This document shows, piece by piece, positions 35,426 through 48,287 of a stretch of DNA of 64,000 nt (its first letter is position 1; each line of letters begins with the position of its first letter). The position numbers and the translations under genes were made by a program. Source of the DNA: Vermamoeba vermiformis (Eukaryota; Tubulinea; Echinamoebida). The notes beneath the pieces are model-generated. The model ran no database searches and was not told the origin of the DNA. It saw only the letters and a list, made by a program, of their open reading frames with translations. The DNA is taken from positions 124,001 to 188,000 of the forward strand of contig JBEWZL010000246.1 in assembly GCA_045837725.1 (NCBI GenBank). Reading direction: 5' to 3'.

Positions 35426-35671
35426 ATGGGCGGCTCATTTTCCTTCCCCTCCTTCTCGGCTCCAGCACCCACTCCACGATCTGCAACAGCCTCCACAACC
35501 GGTGCTCGTCCTGCTCAGAACGGCTCAGGTGGTGGTGGTAGCGGAGCTAGAGGCAATCCCTCTGCATATGCAGGATACGCTGAACCTGAAGCTGGACCTG
35601 GAGGTGATTCAGGCTATTCCGAACCACCTGCCGATGATAATTTGGCCGCTCCCGTTGTTAGCTATTATTAA
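35426..35671 (+). CDS. Small Gly/Pro/Ala-rich protein, 81 residues
   Basis: An intronless frame starting MGGSFSFPSFSAPAPTPRSA and ending NLAAPVVSYY. It is low complexity, with GGGGSG and repeated Tyr-Ala/Glu-Pro units (AYAGYAEPEAGPGG, SGYSEPPAD). The MGGSFS start fits an N-myristoylation signal. The stretch is GC-richer than its surroundings and codon use is biased toward common codons. No homologue recognised; probably intrinsically disordered. Confidence 0.55.
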   Translation: MGGSFSFPSFSAPAPTPRSATASTTGARPAQNGSGGGGSGARGNPSAYAGYAEPEAGPGGDSGYSEPPADDNLAAPVVSYY

Positions 35672-36470
35672 AGTATGGATACAGCATGCTGAAAAATTCA
35701 AGCATTTAGTGTTTACAGTTTTGTCTCAATTTTAGGTGTAATAATAAAGATGTACTTGCAGGATTTACTAATTTTTTGTAGTTATGTTTTTATTGGAATT
35801 CTGAACCACTAGCGAGCTAGACAATGCAGTAAACATAAGACCGAGGTATTTTCGGTCGGTAACACGAATTCGATTTAATTGAATTTGGTAGATTTGGGTC
35901 GAATCTTGCGACTTTCTCGAGACAAACTCCCAGATCTGCGGTTTTTTGCTATTTGTTTGCCATACAATACATCCTACATGAGGTCTAAAGATAACCAAAG
36001 TGTAATTAAAAAATAAAGAAGACTCGGGAAAATACGAATTTCGATCGAATGCCGGATTGAAGCTTAACAATACGTCAACGACGAGTTGTCAAAGAAAAAT
36101 AGTCCACTCTAGTGCCCTGCGAAGCTTTATAAAAGGCAATAAATCAGCCAAGCAATTCGCTTGCTCGAGCGTCTTGTTTTTTGCTATTGATCTAAATACT
36201 TGGTGTGTTAAGAATGAGAATTACGATACAATGTTACAGAAGGCTATACTGCAGGTCTACGGCTGGCTTCGTTGTCTTGGCGGCCTGGGCGGGACCCGTT
36301 TATGTAAATCGGGCCGGACTGGAAAACGGACGCCCGCCTGGGCACGTGTAGTAGACAGGGTAAAAATGGTTCGCGTCATTTAAAACGTATTCTTTGTCGG
36401 TAAAACACCATCTTTGTATTATATTTTCTATATTATTCATTGCTCATCGTTTACGTTTTACGAGTAAACG
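35672..36470. other. Intergenic region, no confident gene
   Basis: About 800 bases. Minus-strand frame 35768-36070 and plus-strand frame 36057-36383 lack splice or family support. A GC-rich patch at about 36270-36350 contains repeated CCTGGGC/GCCCGCC-type motifs and may be promoter sequence for the E3 ligase gene. Confidence 0.35.
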
Positions 36471-39400
36471 ATGGAGGATCTAGATGACGAGCAGATATGC
36501 AAAGTCTGCCGCACTGAAGGAACGCCCGATCACCCGCTGTTCTATCCGTGCAAATGTAGAGGCAGTATTAAATATGTACATCAAGATTGCTTGGAGCAAT
36601 GGATTCGCCACTCCAAGACAACCAAATGCGAAGTAAGATTGAACAATAATTACCCGGAGAACGGAGAAAATATTTTTAATAATTATACGGGAAATGCAAT
36701 ATTATAATAACATGGAAAACGGTCATTATATGATTTTTTGGTTCAATTTAAATTTTCTGGATCCGACTCGAATGTTACTAGCGTTTACATGCGTATTAAT
36801 AATCGATTCATCCACAAGTTTTACGTTAAATAATTCATACTAATAATATTTCATTATTATAGCTCTGCAAACATTCTTACAGATTTACTCCAAGTAAGTT
36901 ACAATTTTTCTTTTATTCTTCCGAGATCCATTATTACAGGGCAAAGAGAAAAATCTATACAATATTCGCGGCCATTATTTTTACATTTATTAGCTAACTT
37001 TTCGCCCACAAGTGGCTTGATCTGACAACCAAGACTTCTTCAACTAACTTTCCATATTATTCCTAGTCTACGCTGAATCCACGCCTAAATTCGTCGGATT
37101 TATGCCGTTCATTACTGCGGCTCTACGCAAGACAGTCAGTATTGTGCCTAAAGGCTTGAGGCTGTCAGTTGTTGGTCTGACGTGGCTGGTCATATTGCCG
37201 CTGATCACTTCTATGGCCTGGGAAATGTATTTTGGATCCACGGCAGATATACTCGTAAATGTTGCGATAAATAGTGGCAATATCTCGCTGAATAACGGCA
37301 CCATCGATGCCGCAAAAACCAACGCAACGAATTCAAACGGTACCAAGCCCAATGATCACGTGCCTATTTGGGACATGTTTTCCGCACTGATGCATGGAAC
37401 ATTATTCAAAGGATTTGTGTCTAGTACTGGACAAGCTGTCACCGTGCCAATGCTGTAAGCTTTGCATTATTTTTTCATTTTAAAATCAATAATAGCACTC
37501 TTATTCTTCGCGAAATGAATTAATGACAACGCGAAAATCAATATTATTTGGTCGTGCAAAATAATAATAGAAGCGTTATTTTCATTGAATTCAAACTACT
37601 AGGCCGTGTCAATTTCAACTAATTTTTCTTCAGTTTGATTGCAATTACACGATTGATATTAATAATTCTAGTATATTGAAGACGGTCAAGCTAATTTTTA
37701 ATTATTATTCATAGAGCCAAGTCATTCGTGGCACACAGTTTCTTCGGTGCCTTTACCATGGCGTCAATTTTTGTCATGTTTCTAGGCTTGTTATCGCTAT
37801 TTGAATACATCAAAAGTTTGTACCGCAACGAAGCCATCATGCGTCGATTGGCCGCGATGCAAGCACGACAAAATAACAACGGGGAAGATAACAACGGTAA
37901 TGCTAATCAAGCTGAAGACAATCTCGAACAAGAATTGATTGAAGAGGCTGCTGCGGCTGAAGAGCAAGAAGGAAATCAAGAGGAGGCTATGGGATTCGAT
38001 GAGTTGCGTAAGTTTTTTTTCGATTTTTATCCAAACCTGTTTTTGATACGTCAATTTTTTTGGCCTTATTTGGATAATATACTATTCTTTTTAATTACCA
38101 TTATGATCGTGAAATTTCACTCGATTAATAATTTGCTTGCAGTTGGTGTGAGCGGCTCCATGTTCCAATTTGCAGGCATTGTAATTTGCGTCATTTTGTT
38201 CCTCGGAGCTGTGATTGGTGCATTCGTGTTTATTCCTAATTTGATTGGCCGAGTAGCTTTATTGGTAAGTACTCGAATATAACTAACTTTAATTATAATG
38301 ATCCTAGTTTTTTGTAAAATTAAATGACTTGCTAATTTTATTCATTCGTAGAACCCGGATCTAAAACAAGGATTAAAATCCACGACTAATGAAGTGATTC
38401 AATATTTGATCCAGCCAAAATCTTCGACAAATGCTACGGCAATGGCACATGACAGCGAAACAACGCTCGATCATTTAGAAAAGTTTAGTCAAAGTCTTAC
38501 AGCACGAGTTTTCATTGGGTATATCGTACTCCTATTAATGGGATTCTTGTGGTTGTGCTTTATCTGGACGATTAATGCTGTTTTTGGCTTGTCCATTGGC
38601 AAAGACGCGATGTACAATGTCGGTCGATTTGTGCGAAGACGAAGAAGAAACGCGGCTCAGAATAACAACAACAACAATAATAATAACAACGCTAATCAGA
38701 ACGCTAATGCCGAACAAAACAACCAACAAGTCGTAGAACAGCCGCCACAAATTGATCAAAACAACCAAGTTGACGTTAATAATAACAACGAGCAACAAGA
38801 CCCTGGTCAAGTTCAACAGGAGCCAGCTGTCAATAACGGTACGTTTTCATGAAAAAGGATTGATTTTGTCATTTCATGAAAAGCTAATTGCGATTCGCAG
38901 GTGCAGAGCCGGTCAATGGGAACAATAATAATCCACAAGAAGACGTTATCGAAGTTGAAATTTCATTCACGAGCATTCTCGAGTCGACAGTAGTGCTGGT
39001 TCAATTCATTTTCGTTATTCTCAAAGTCGTGCTGCTCATCTTCGTCAATATCCTGGCACACCCTGCTTTCCTCGGCTTTATACTGTTGAACGCTGTCACC
39101 ATGTTCAATCAGCCTGAGACCATCACTTTCGAGAATCACAGCCACGATATTATGCCCGCAGAGACCGTGGCAGTGGTCGAGCATGACGAGGCCGTGGAGT
39201 ACAGTCAAAGCACGAACAATGTTAACAGTACTGCGGAGGCGATAGTCGAGGTCGTTGTGAGTAACATCACGCAAGCAGTGAGCAATGTGACAGGCGTCAA
39301 ATCGGATTCTTTGTCGACAACTAGTCCACATTCAACTCCATTCCCGCACTATTTGACACTCATTTTGGTACGTACCATGTTAATCTAATTTAAATACATA

Positions 39401-41604
39401 GGCTAGTCCATAACATTTCAAATGAAACACTTAAATAATTTAAACAATTAATAACTAGACGAATGCAACGACGTGAATTTTATTTATGCCGCTCTAATTA
39501 TGATTAAATTTGAACGGTAGTTTTCTTCTCGTCTCTAATGTTCTTATTATTTGCAGTACTGGGTGATCGGCTTCATATATTTGCATCTGTTTTGGGTTGT
39601 CGTGCAAACAATCCGACGAGTGGGCAGGCCAGGCATTCTGTGGTTCTTAAGAGATCCAGACGATCCGAACGAACATTTCATCCGCGATTTGGTCACCAAG
39701 CCGATGTACAATCTCGTGCGCGCTATTTTTATCTCAGTGGCTTTGCACACTATGTTAATCTTTGTTAACTTGACTTTACCACTGCACGTGATCCAACTGA
39801 TCCAAGATCGTGGTAAGAAAATCGAAACTTGATCTCTAAACTAATAGAATAGTATCAAATGAGCATAACATAGAATGATATAATATTAATAGTAATATAG
39901 TGGTAATTAAGTACTAATATGGAATTTCTGTTCAGGCCTGATTGCGTACAAGATTTTACCGTTCAATTTCCGATTCTACGAAGCGTTCACTGAAGTAACG
40001 TCATTCGCATTATTGATCAATTACTTCGTGCCGTTATTGTTCAAATATGTCAAGCCGAAGGACGCAGTCATGTACTTGATCCGCGAGTGGTTCGCGTTTA
40101 TCGGAGAATTATTGGAAATTACTCCGTTCTTGTTGCCTACTCACGCCAACAATGCCGTCGTACCGAATAATAATAACAACGTTAATAACAACAATGAAGA
40201 TGCGAACGACGAGAATAATAACAATAACAATAATAATGGACCTCAATTGCAAAATGTTGGTGCGCTGCCCAAACCGAGCTTTTATGTGCTAAGAGTAAGT
40301 CTAAATATGATTTTTATTAAATATGTATTCTAATGTTTATTTAGATTATCGTATTTGGCTTGGCTACTGTCGGTTATTTAGTGCTCATCAATTTGATTCT
40401 CATTTGCTTGCCTCGTACGGATTTTAAAAATGTGATGAAATTTCATCCTAATAATTGATTATTTTATAGTCATATTCGGACGTCTGATGATCATTTTTGC
40501 CACGAGAGTGTTGAACTATTTGATGGACAAGCCGAACCCTCCTGCAAGTAAGTCACGGCCATATTTAATTATTATTATTATTGCATCATTGGTATTAATA
40601 TTTTATGGTCTTAGTTGAATCAACAGCTGCCATTAACGATCTTTACGCGTACTTTTTTGGCGTGGTCTTTGTCAGCGCTGTTTCATCGGGCATTGTGCTG
40701 CTAGTCTCGCTTTATAACCGCATGCACAATCGTTTACGAGCCAATCAGCAGCTGCGCCAATTCGCCTTTGAAATCAACGGCACGATCGTTGTCAAGGCCC
40801 TGTTCGTTGTGTGGCGGTTAGTGGCTTGGTTGGGCACGTTGGTCGCGGTCTTCTTTGTCATCCCGCTGTTATTTGGCATCGTCATCGACTTTGCCTTGCT
40901 GATGCCATTCAGAGTGACCAACTATCAAACAGCTATATTCTATCCATTAGGCGTAAGTACCGCTTAAACTTGGTGTTGTACGTGGATCCGGATCTAAACT
41001 TTTTATTCCGTAGAACTACGTTACTGGTCTTATAGTGTTCAAGACATGGCACTCAATGATGAAACTCGAGCTCGAGACTCGATGGTTTGCAGTTTGGACG
41101 CAATTGCAAGCAGACAATTACCTCAACTTGACGCACTGGTGGGTGTTGCTGATCTTGCCGCTGACTAAGTCCCTTGCCACACTGTTGTTCGTGCCGTATT
41201 TCTTTGCGCGTGGTGTCATCCCTCTATTTGGTAAGTATACTACTAGTACCTCCAAATATAACCAGATCCTTTGGAACGGACCTAAAATTTTTACGGATGT
41301 GCTGATTTTTTGCTTGAATATGATTATTAATATCGATATATTAGGCCTATCAACAGTTATTGAAGCAACAGTATTCAGATTCTCGTTTATTAGCTTTGCG
41401 AGTCTGCTTTTGTTAGTCACTTTGACACGAATGGCCGTTGTGTTTTTGCGCAGATTGCATCAGAAGATTATTGACGACAGATACTTGCGTGGCATGCAAC
41501 TGCATAATTATGAGAACGCTAATCAGCAACAACAGGCTCAACCTCAAAATGACGTCGCTAACCAACAAATTAATCCGCAACAGAATGATATCGCTGTTCA
41601 ATAA
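36471..41604 (+). CDS. MARCH6/Doa10-like RING-CH ubiquitin ligase
   Basis: About a dozen exons. The N-terminus is a RING-CH finger: [37 protein letters not shown], then [13 protein letters not shown] across an intron, giving the C4HC3 ligand order. It is followed by many hydrophobic segments spread to the end (for example [56 protein letters not shown] and LVSLYNRM after a membrane pair). This fits the many-helix ER and inner-nuclear-membrane ligase Doa10/MARCH6, which degrades misfolded and sterol-pathway proteins. Loops carry Asn/Gln-rich runs, several encoded by AAT/AAC repeats (about 38655-38790 and 40165-40240). The ATG at 36471 follows an untranslated leader. Confidence 0.85.
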
Positions 41605-41888
41605 TGAGGATCAAAAATTGTAATTCATTTGCATGTAAATACAACTTTCTTTTTTTAATTCAATATTCAGAGACGAATCTGATACTCAAGCTACTTCTGT
41701 GGCGACACTTACCGAAGAATTTTGCTCACTAAAAGGAACCTAAACTTGTGCTACTTTTCTCGCCTGTTCCTTTGTTTAAAAGGCAAAGTAGCGGAAAAAT
41801 GAGAAGTTTATTTATTTTTTGTTCAATCTTGTCACCACTACGTAAATTGAGAAGCAATTATCTAAATATTGGCCACGTGTATCCAGTA
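41605..41888. other. Spacer, possibly with the 5' exon of the next gene
   Basis: About 284 bases. The frame of the WD-like gene remains open upstream to ATGs at 41799 and 41748, so part of this may be coding. Otherwise I see only the 3' flank of the E3 ligase gene. Confidence 0.35.
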
Positions 41889-43788
41889 ATGGAAAGATTA
41901 GAGAAGATAACAACGAGGCTGTCGATCGAAAGGAGCTTCTTTCAAAATATTAATTATTTGGTAATTCCATTCACTTAGAGTTTAGCTAATAGCAAGAAAA
42001 TATTAATCAATAAAATTATGAACAGTCTATATCGCCCTCTGGGTCGGACATTGAGGGATCGCTGGAAGATTATTTTCAATCATTATCCTCGCTATCTAAG
42101 TAAGCCATCTAAGCGCAATAAATAATAAATAAATATTTATATCTAGATTTATGCATTTACGGGTCAATTCAAAGGCAATGAAAGCTGCAGCGGCATCCGA
42201 TCGAATTCTGACTCTCTTCGCTACAACGTATTATTTGGTTAGTATAATTACCAGAATGCGTTATTAAAAATATATTTCAGGCCCCTCTTTCGTATGGTCG
42301 AGCTGACAAGGACCGAGTGCAAAATGAAGATCAAGGATCTCAATTGGCATCCTGTGCATCCAGACATATTAGCAGTACGTATTTGATTTATATATATCTA
42401 TGTAATATGGACGCGAGGGTGCGAGTCCGAAATCGCAATTAGCTGCCGATATCAGATCTCACCAACAATAATTTCGTTTCAGAATTTGTTATTAACAATA
42501 ATTTATTTTAAATAGGTCTTATTTTTAGATCACATAACTGTATACAATATTAGCAACAACGAGCTCAATCAAATTTGTTCGCTTCAACTGAGCCATGCAA
42601 TTGAGTGCCGATGGAATAAGCGAGGAAATGTCCTAATATGGTGCGTATGACCCGATTAGTTCTAATTATATCTTAATAAATCAAAAGAAAGCGTATTAAC
42701 TCCCTATTAATATGTAGTACAACGAACGAAGAATTAATTGCGTACGAGTGGCAATTTAATGATGAAAAAACGAGTAATATTGATTGGAGCCGGTTTAAAG
42801 TACGTTAATTACAGTAATTAAATAATTTATGTACATATTAGGACTAATATGCCTTTTTTTTATTGTCAGAAACATGAGTTAATCACGTGCCGTTCAATGA
42901 AAAATATTACCTTTTATGGCAATGATAACTATATTTGGACCTATTCTACGCCGAATTTGACAATACCAAATAAGGAAACATTAGTCGCGTCGAAAAAACA
43001 CCAAAACAGTCTCGACGACATGATTAGACCGAAAGAGGGTAGCAAGCCACTAGGAATATTAGACTCATTGACAAATATTTCCAGTAATTTGTTACTTCAA
43101 GCCGAAGAAATTCAAACGGAGAGCGATGAAATTACAAAAGAATTGCCGAGAATTCATTTGATCAGATTCGACGAGGCTGCGAGCAGATTATACGAACTAC
43201 ATTCAATAGAGCATGCTAATATAACACCACATTCGATGATGGATTATAATGTAAGTATTATTCATGCAAATAACATTGCTGTAATATTAAAATTATTTTC
43301 AGGAACAAAAAAGAATATTGCTCATCGGATCCAAGCAAAAAATCGACCTGTTTGATTGCAATAATACCGAGAATTCCCCTAAGTATATTACTACATGGGT
43401 AAGTCAAGCTCGTTATTTTACGTTGTTTGCTCGGTCTCAAAATACTTCAATACAGGATCTGCCGTTAACATTGCTTGGCTTGAAATGCGAGAAAAATCAG
43501 GTGATTTTGTTCTTAGGAGAACAACAAGGCTCTAACAACAACAACTCGTTCTTATCATTCGATACATCGAGGAAGTATACCAACTTGGAACTATGGCAAA
43601 TTAAATTGCCTATTATGGAAAAACCAACGACAGCGCCACAAGAAGTTATCCAATTAAATGTTAAGAACGAAAATAGTGCCATTTTAAGTGCTATTCAGAA
43701 CTTGAAATTGTTCGTCGAAGATCAGTTCAGCCGCGTCAACGAGCGATTAGACAGAATTGAAGCTACGCTTAAAATCAACAAACAATAA
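41889..43788 (+). CDS. WD-repeat-like protein with C-terminal coiled coil
   Basis: About nine exons. One blade-like unit is clear: IKDLNWHPVHPDILA|VLFLDHITVYNIS, followed by HAIECRWNKRGNVLIW. The WHP-x-ILA-x6-V pattern is that of WD/beta-propeller strands. The exon 42147-42227 was ended at a GTATTA donor because only this keeps the downstream frame. The middle (about 42960-43250) is a polar linker. The C-terminus has NLKLFVEDQFSRVNERLDRI, a short coiled coil. The overall plan (propeller, linker, helical end) recalls EDC4-type or nucleoporin scaffolds, but I cannot assign a family. The start is uncertain: ATG 41889 is used, with in-frame alternatives at 41799 and 41748. Confidence 0.65.
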
Positions 43789-44324
43789 TCATTGAGGCAA
43801 TAAATCATATTATCGAGCATTATTGATCGATCGCATTTCGAGCCGCATCACGACAAATCTTGTTCCAGGTATGCATCGAGAGCGCAAGGAATGGGACTAT
43901 ATTGATAGAGCTGGTCGTTGCGAGCGATATTTTTGACTATTTAGTTAATTTTTCAAAAATGACCCGTTTTTGTACGAACCTCTTTTTTGTAGAACTGTGG
44001 CATTTGAAAGTAGCTATTTTGTCGGCAACCACAACAGCATTTTTTGGTATTATATATATATTTTGTAGTCGTATAACATTCAATGTAAGTAAGCGGAAGC
44101 AGATGCTTGGATCGCGATCTGCTTTCATCTTTCGCCTTTCCAAGAATTTTAAAAAATATGTTCTAGCTATTTAAATAACATTACTTCATTGATATAAATT
44201 TTAAGCCTACCATTCTATTTTTAAATTTGTTTGGGCATTTAAAATTAATCTTTATTCTGAAAATCGAGACTATTTTAATTAGCGCTACTAATATGGTAAT
44301 TCTGTATTAATAATATTATTATAG
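43789..44324. other. Spacer upstream of the HEPN-MYND gene
   Basis: About 535 bases. A plus-strand frame 43860-44174 includes a hydrophobic stretch (VAILSATTTAFFGIIYIF) and a GTAAGT at 44084, so it may be a small membrane protein or an upstream exon. The true first exon of the next gene must lie in or near this stretch because the frame at 44325 is entered from an acceptor. Confidence 0.35.
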
Positions 44325-47300
44325 GGAGGCCATTAGAATACACTATTTGTTAAATGCCGCTTTCAAGCATTTACTTCAGATCTTCAAAGATCGCTTCCGC
44401 CAGAAAACAAACACAGAGTGGACAGATGGGCCAGAGAGTGGCAAATATTACCTTAAGAATATTAGTATGCTCGAGAGGTGCACTTCGGACAAGCGAGCTG
44501 CCGTTCGATCAGGCATTTCTTCGGATTGGGACTTGTCCACCCTCGTGACTGCTATCCTGCATATTGATTTGGCTCCAACAGCCCAAAGAACCAAAGAAAA
44601 CATTCATATCGACCACATTAAAGAAATTCGAAACTACTTGGCGCACTCAACCAGCCAAGAGTCGATCCAACTCGATCAACAAAAGTTCGAACAGTTCTTC
44701 AAACAGCTCAAAGAGGCATTGCTATTCTTCGGCGAGAGTGAAAAAGAGATTGACAAGTATCACAATAGCGATATCAATTCATTCAGCTCGTCTTCAGGAA
44801 CAACAGATCCCGAGTTCACGCGGATGAAGAACGAAGGTGAAGCAGCCGTCAAGTCGAAACAGTTCTCAAAAGCAATAGAGTGCTTCACAAAGGCACTTGC
44901 ATGCACCAAAGTTAGTCAGAACGAACGAGCTGCAGTGCTGGTGCTGCGTTCAGACGCCAGTTTTGAGCTGCGTAAACAACGCAAAGCCAACAATGACACG
45001 AACTTTGATGTTGAGGCAGAGGAGCAGATGTTGAACAAGAGCTTGGCTGATCTTCGAAAGGCACGACAGTTGATGCCCAACATGCCAGACTTCTTCGCTA
45101 AGAAGGCACGAATTATGCTCGAAAAGCGAGACTTCAAGAAAGCTATCAAAGGTACTTACCATATATGGTCAATCATTTTAAAATATTAATGTGACTAACG
45201 CTGCTTATATAGCGTACAATGTCGCCATTGCATTGGATCCGAACAATGAAGAGCTGAAGATCGCACGAGGTGACGCGTTCAACCAAAATGTCAAGGCTAC
45301 TTCCAACGATCCAAGCAGCCTTCCAAGCACAATGCAAGAACGACTCAACACAGTAAGTCCTAAGTACCATTTGAATCGTCTAACAGCCAATAGATGAATT
45401 ACAATCAAGGCACAAAGCTTACAGAAGAGGCAATTGAAAATTTAATTAAAAAGATGGGCGGCGACGATGACGAAGGACACGGCGACTGTCTTCGTGCTCG
45501 AATGTTGTTAGAGAACACTGCTGGTTTGCCGAAGTTTGAGCAGGCGTTTGATTTGTTCATGAAAGCGGCGAACAAAGGCAACACCGAGGGCATGCTCCAA
45601 GTGGTACGTATTCGAACACTATGACTGCCCATAGACTAACCGAGTATAGTGTGTAATGTACAGTTATGGCCAGGGCGTTGTGCGTGATGCCCAAAAAGGT
45701 GCTCAGTGGTTTGAAAAGTTAGCACACTGTCCTATCAAGTCGAAGTACATTCACACTGACCCTTGTAAGTTCTTGCTCTTAAGGTTTAAAAGTCCTAACG
45801 AATATTATAGACGTTGCCAACGGTCAGTTCTCGTATGGCCAGTGCTTGATTGACGGTATTGGAGTTCCTCAAGACACTCAAGAAGGCATTAAGTGGATGA
45901 CCCTCGGAGCTGAGCACGGAGACACCTCCGCTTTGATAACACTCGGCAACATGTACCTCTACGGAATTCACGTGCCCAAGAACGAGAAAAAGGGATTTTC
46001 AATGATGCGTGACGCCGCCTTGAAGGGCTTAGCAATTGCAATGGACAGCGTTGGTGCTTGTTACGCAACGGGCCGTGGTGTTGACAGGAACTTAGTGGAG
46101 GCCAGGAAATGGTTTGAAAAGGCTATCAAAGCGGGCTACCACCAAGCACACAGTAATCTGACTCTCCTTGAAGACATGGAGGCGAGAGAGCCTGACATGG
46201 ATCCTACAGGCATTCCAAATGGTACGTATGGCTTGCAAACACACTGTTGGGCAAGAGTTGACCATCCTCTCAGATCAATTGTCTGCGGTTCGAAAGCTCG
46301 TGGAGGCGTCAACATCAGTTCCGCAAGTTAGTACAATCTCGAATGTTTCGCAAGAGCTCGTTAATATCTACAAATGTGTCACGAATTCAACCACTCCATT
46401 TGGCAAACGAATGCTTGAAGGCTTTTCACACATGTTACGAGCCATTCAAGTCGTCGATTACTGCAAAGTCGATGGCGTTACTGAAAGCACGGCGTTGCTA
46501 TTTGTTGAAGAGTTGTCAGCGGCAGCAAGGATCTCAGAGAAGATTGTATTCATCCCTCAAAGAGACGTCCCTGTGATGACCAAATTGATCGCCAACGCCA
46601 TGCGAAAGGACGAGACTGAAAGCGTTGCATTGTGCCACGCGCTCTTGATGATGCAAAATCCTCAACAGATGCCAACAGCCATGCAGTACTTGCGCTCGGC
46701 GACAAGAAAACACCCAACGTCAGCAATATTGCTCAAGTACTACGCGACTGCTCAAGTTTTGTGTGGCAAGAAAGATGGATCACTTTCATCGTTGACTGAA
46801 GCCATCAAAGTCAGCACCAAGAAAGACCCGTCGTTGTACTTGCCTCAAGCGCAGTGTTATCGCATGCTTGAACAACATCGCAAAGCCATTCCTGCGTACT
46901 TGGAGTGCCTTGAATGCTGTGAACCGGAGTCCTTTGAACGACCGGATGGTAAGCATTGATATTACGGGGATTACAAATACTAACCGTTGAATCAGCTTGC
47001 TTCGGCTTGGCTGCCAGTTATTTAGCGCTCGGAAAATTGGACGACGCAGAGAAGTATTATCACTTAGGCGTGGAAGCGCAGCAACAACAACTTGAGTGTT
47101 TCAGAAATGAACGAAACAACGTCAAGCAGTACGTTGAGGGCATGTTGATGATGGCAAGGCCAGGCTTTAACAAGACGTGAGTTTAAAGTGTTATATTGAA
47201 CCTGAGTACTTACCCTTATATTTTTAGTCCCAAGGCCACCAAGACACAAAGTACCACGCAGCAGAAGTCCAATGCGAGCACACAGACGACGACGTCTTCG

Positions 47301-47978
47301 ACCGGTCCAGAAGAACCAACTTACAAAAATGCTGATAGGCTTGAAAACATGAACAGAATTACGTTGGTTAAGCAGCAGAGACAAGTGTTCAACCAAATCG
47401 CTTCTCAAATGCAGATGGGAGTGACACAAGCAGTGTCTGTGGCACCACCAAGAGCGTCAAAGTATTCCAACGAAGCCAAGAAGGAAATTTTCTTAGACGA
47501 CATGGATTGGACTGCGGACAAGGTGTACAAGGGCTGTTTTATGCGCGCTACTGTAATCACTCGCGCTATGAAGATGGCCTCGTACATCACCATCATTGAA
47601 GACGACAAAGGTACAAACGAGCCTGAATTAATAGCAAAATAACTATTAGACTGACGCTAATTAATTAATGACGTAGGCGAGGCCATGCGAGCTGCGTTCT
47701 ATTTTGACATTTCGTTGAATGTTGGCTCAAAGATTATCATCTACAACCCTTACATGCGCATTGCAATGAACGACGGACAGCCAGTCATTCGCTGCGATGA
47801 TGCTAATGCCGTTGAAGTTGTTGCCACGCCTTACACTAATGTCTGTTGGTACTGCGGTGTGCCTGACACCGAGAAGAAGCTGAGCAAGTGTTCGAAGTGC
47901 CCGGCGTACTATTGCTCCAAGGACTGTCAAGTTAACGACTGGAAGAAGCTCAACCACAAACTTATCTGCTTTAGCTAA
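44325..47978 (+). CDS. HEPN-TPR-Sel1-MYND multidomain protein
   Basis: The first visible exon begins after a TTATAG acceptor at 44325, so a short 5' exon is missing from my model. The N-terminal domain resembles the DZIP3-like HEPN domain (DLSTLVTAILHIDLAP, then IKEIRNYLAHSTSQ, then QFFKQLKEALLFFGE). It is followed by TPR units (EGEAAVKSKQFSKAIECFTK; KAYNVAIALDPNNEELKIA), then Sel1-like repeats (SYGQGVVRDAQKGAQWFEKL; GQCLIDGIGVPQDTQEGIKW; GRGVDRNLVEARKWFEKAI), then more helical repeats. The C-terminus is a MYND zinc finger with CWYCG, KCSKCPAYYCSKDCQ and WKKLNHKLIC. It is about 1,000 residues with eight or more introns. A scaffold that recruits partners through TPR/Sel1 and MYND is likely; HEPN domains can be RNA-acting or purely binding. 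Confidence 0.8.
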
Positions 47979-48287
47979 TTGAAATCGCAGTTCGTTCGTC
48001 GGCAAGATTTTTTTCTTTCCTCAACAATCAAGAGGAACGATGAAGGAGAACAATGGCAATAAGAAAACGGTCGCTAAAGATGAACAATAAACGCGCCACG
48101 TTACCAGCAGCAGCGATTGAAGTTGCACCAAAAATTTTCACGATTCTAGCGGAATAGCTCTATCCAGCACTGGCAATACAATCACCGTTAGAACGCAATA
48201 TGATGCAAGATCAATTTGGAATTTAATGCATTGAACTTTATTTGACACGTGTCACAAACGAAACGATCTCAGAACGGAGATGCATTC
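47979..48287. other. Convergent spacer
   Basis: About 309 bases holding the 3' flanks of the MYND protein (+) and the GST (-). No coding frame or repeat of note. Confidence 0.4.

Noticed and set aside
35768-36070. Minus-strand 100-codon frame
   Set aside because: Composition typical of AT-rich noncoding DNA here; no domain or splice support.
42400-42530. Possible tRNA-like sequence (GCGAGTCCGAAATCGC) in an intron of the WD-like gene
   Set aside because: I could not fold an acceptor stem or match both A and B boxes.
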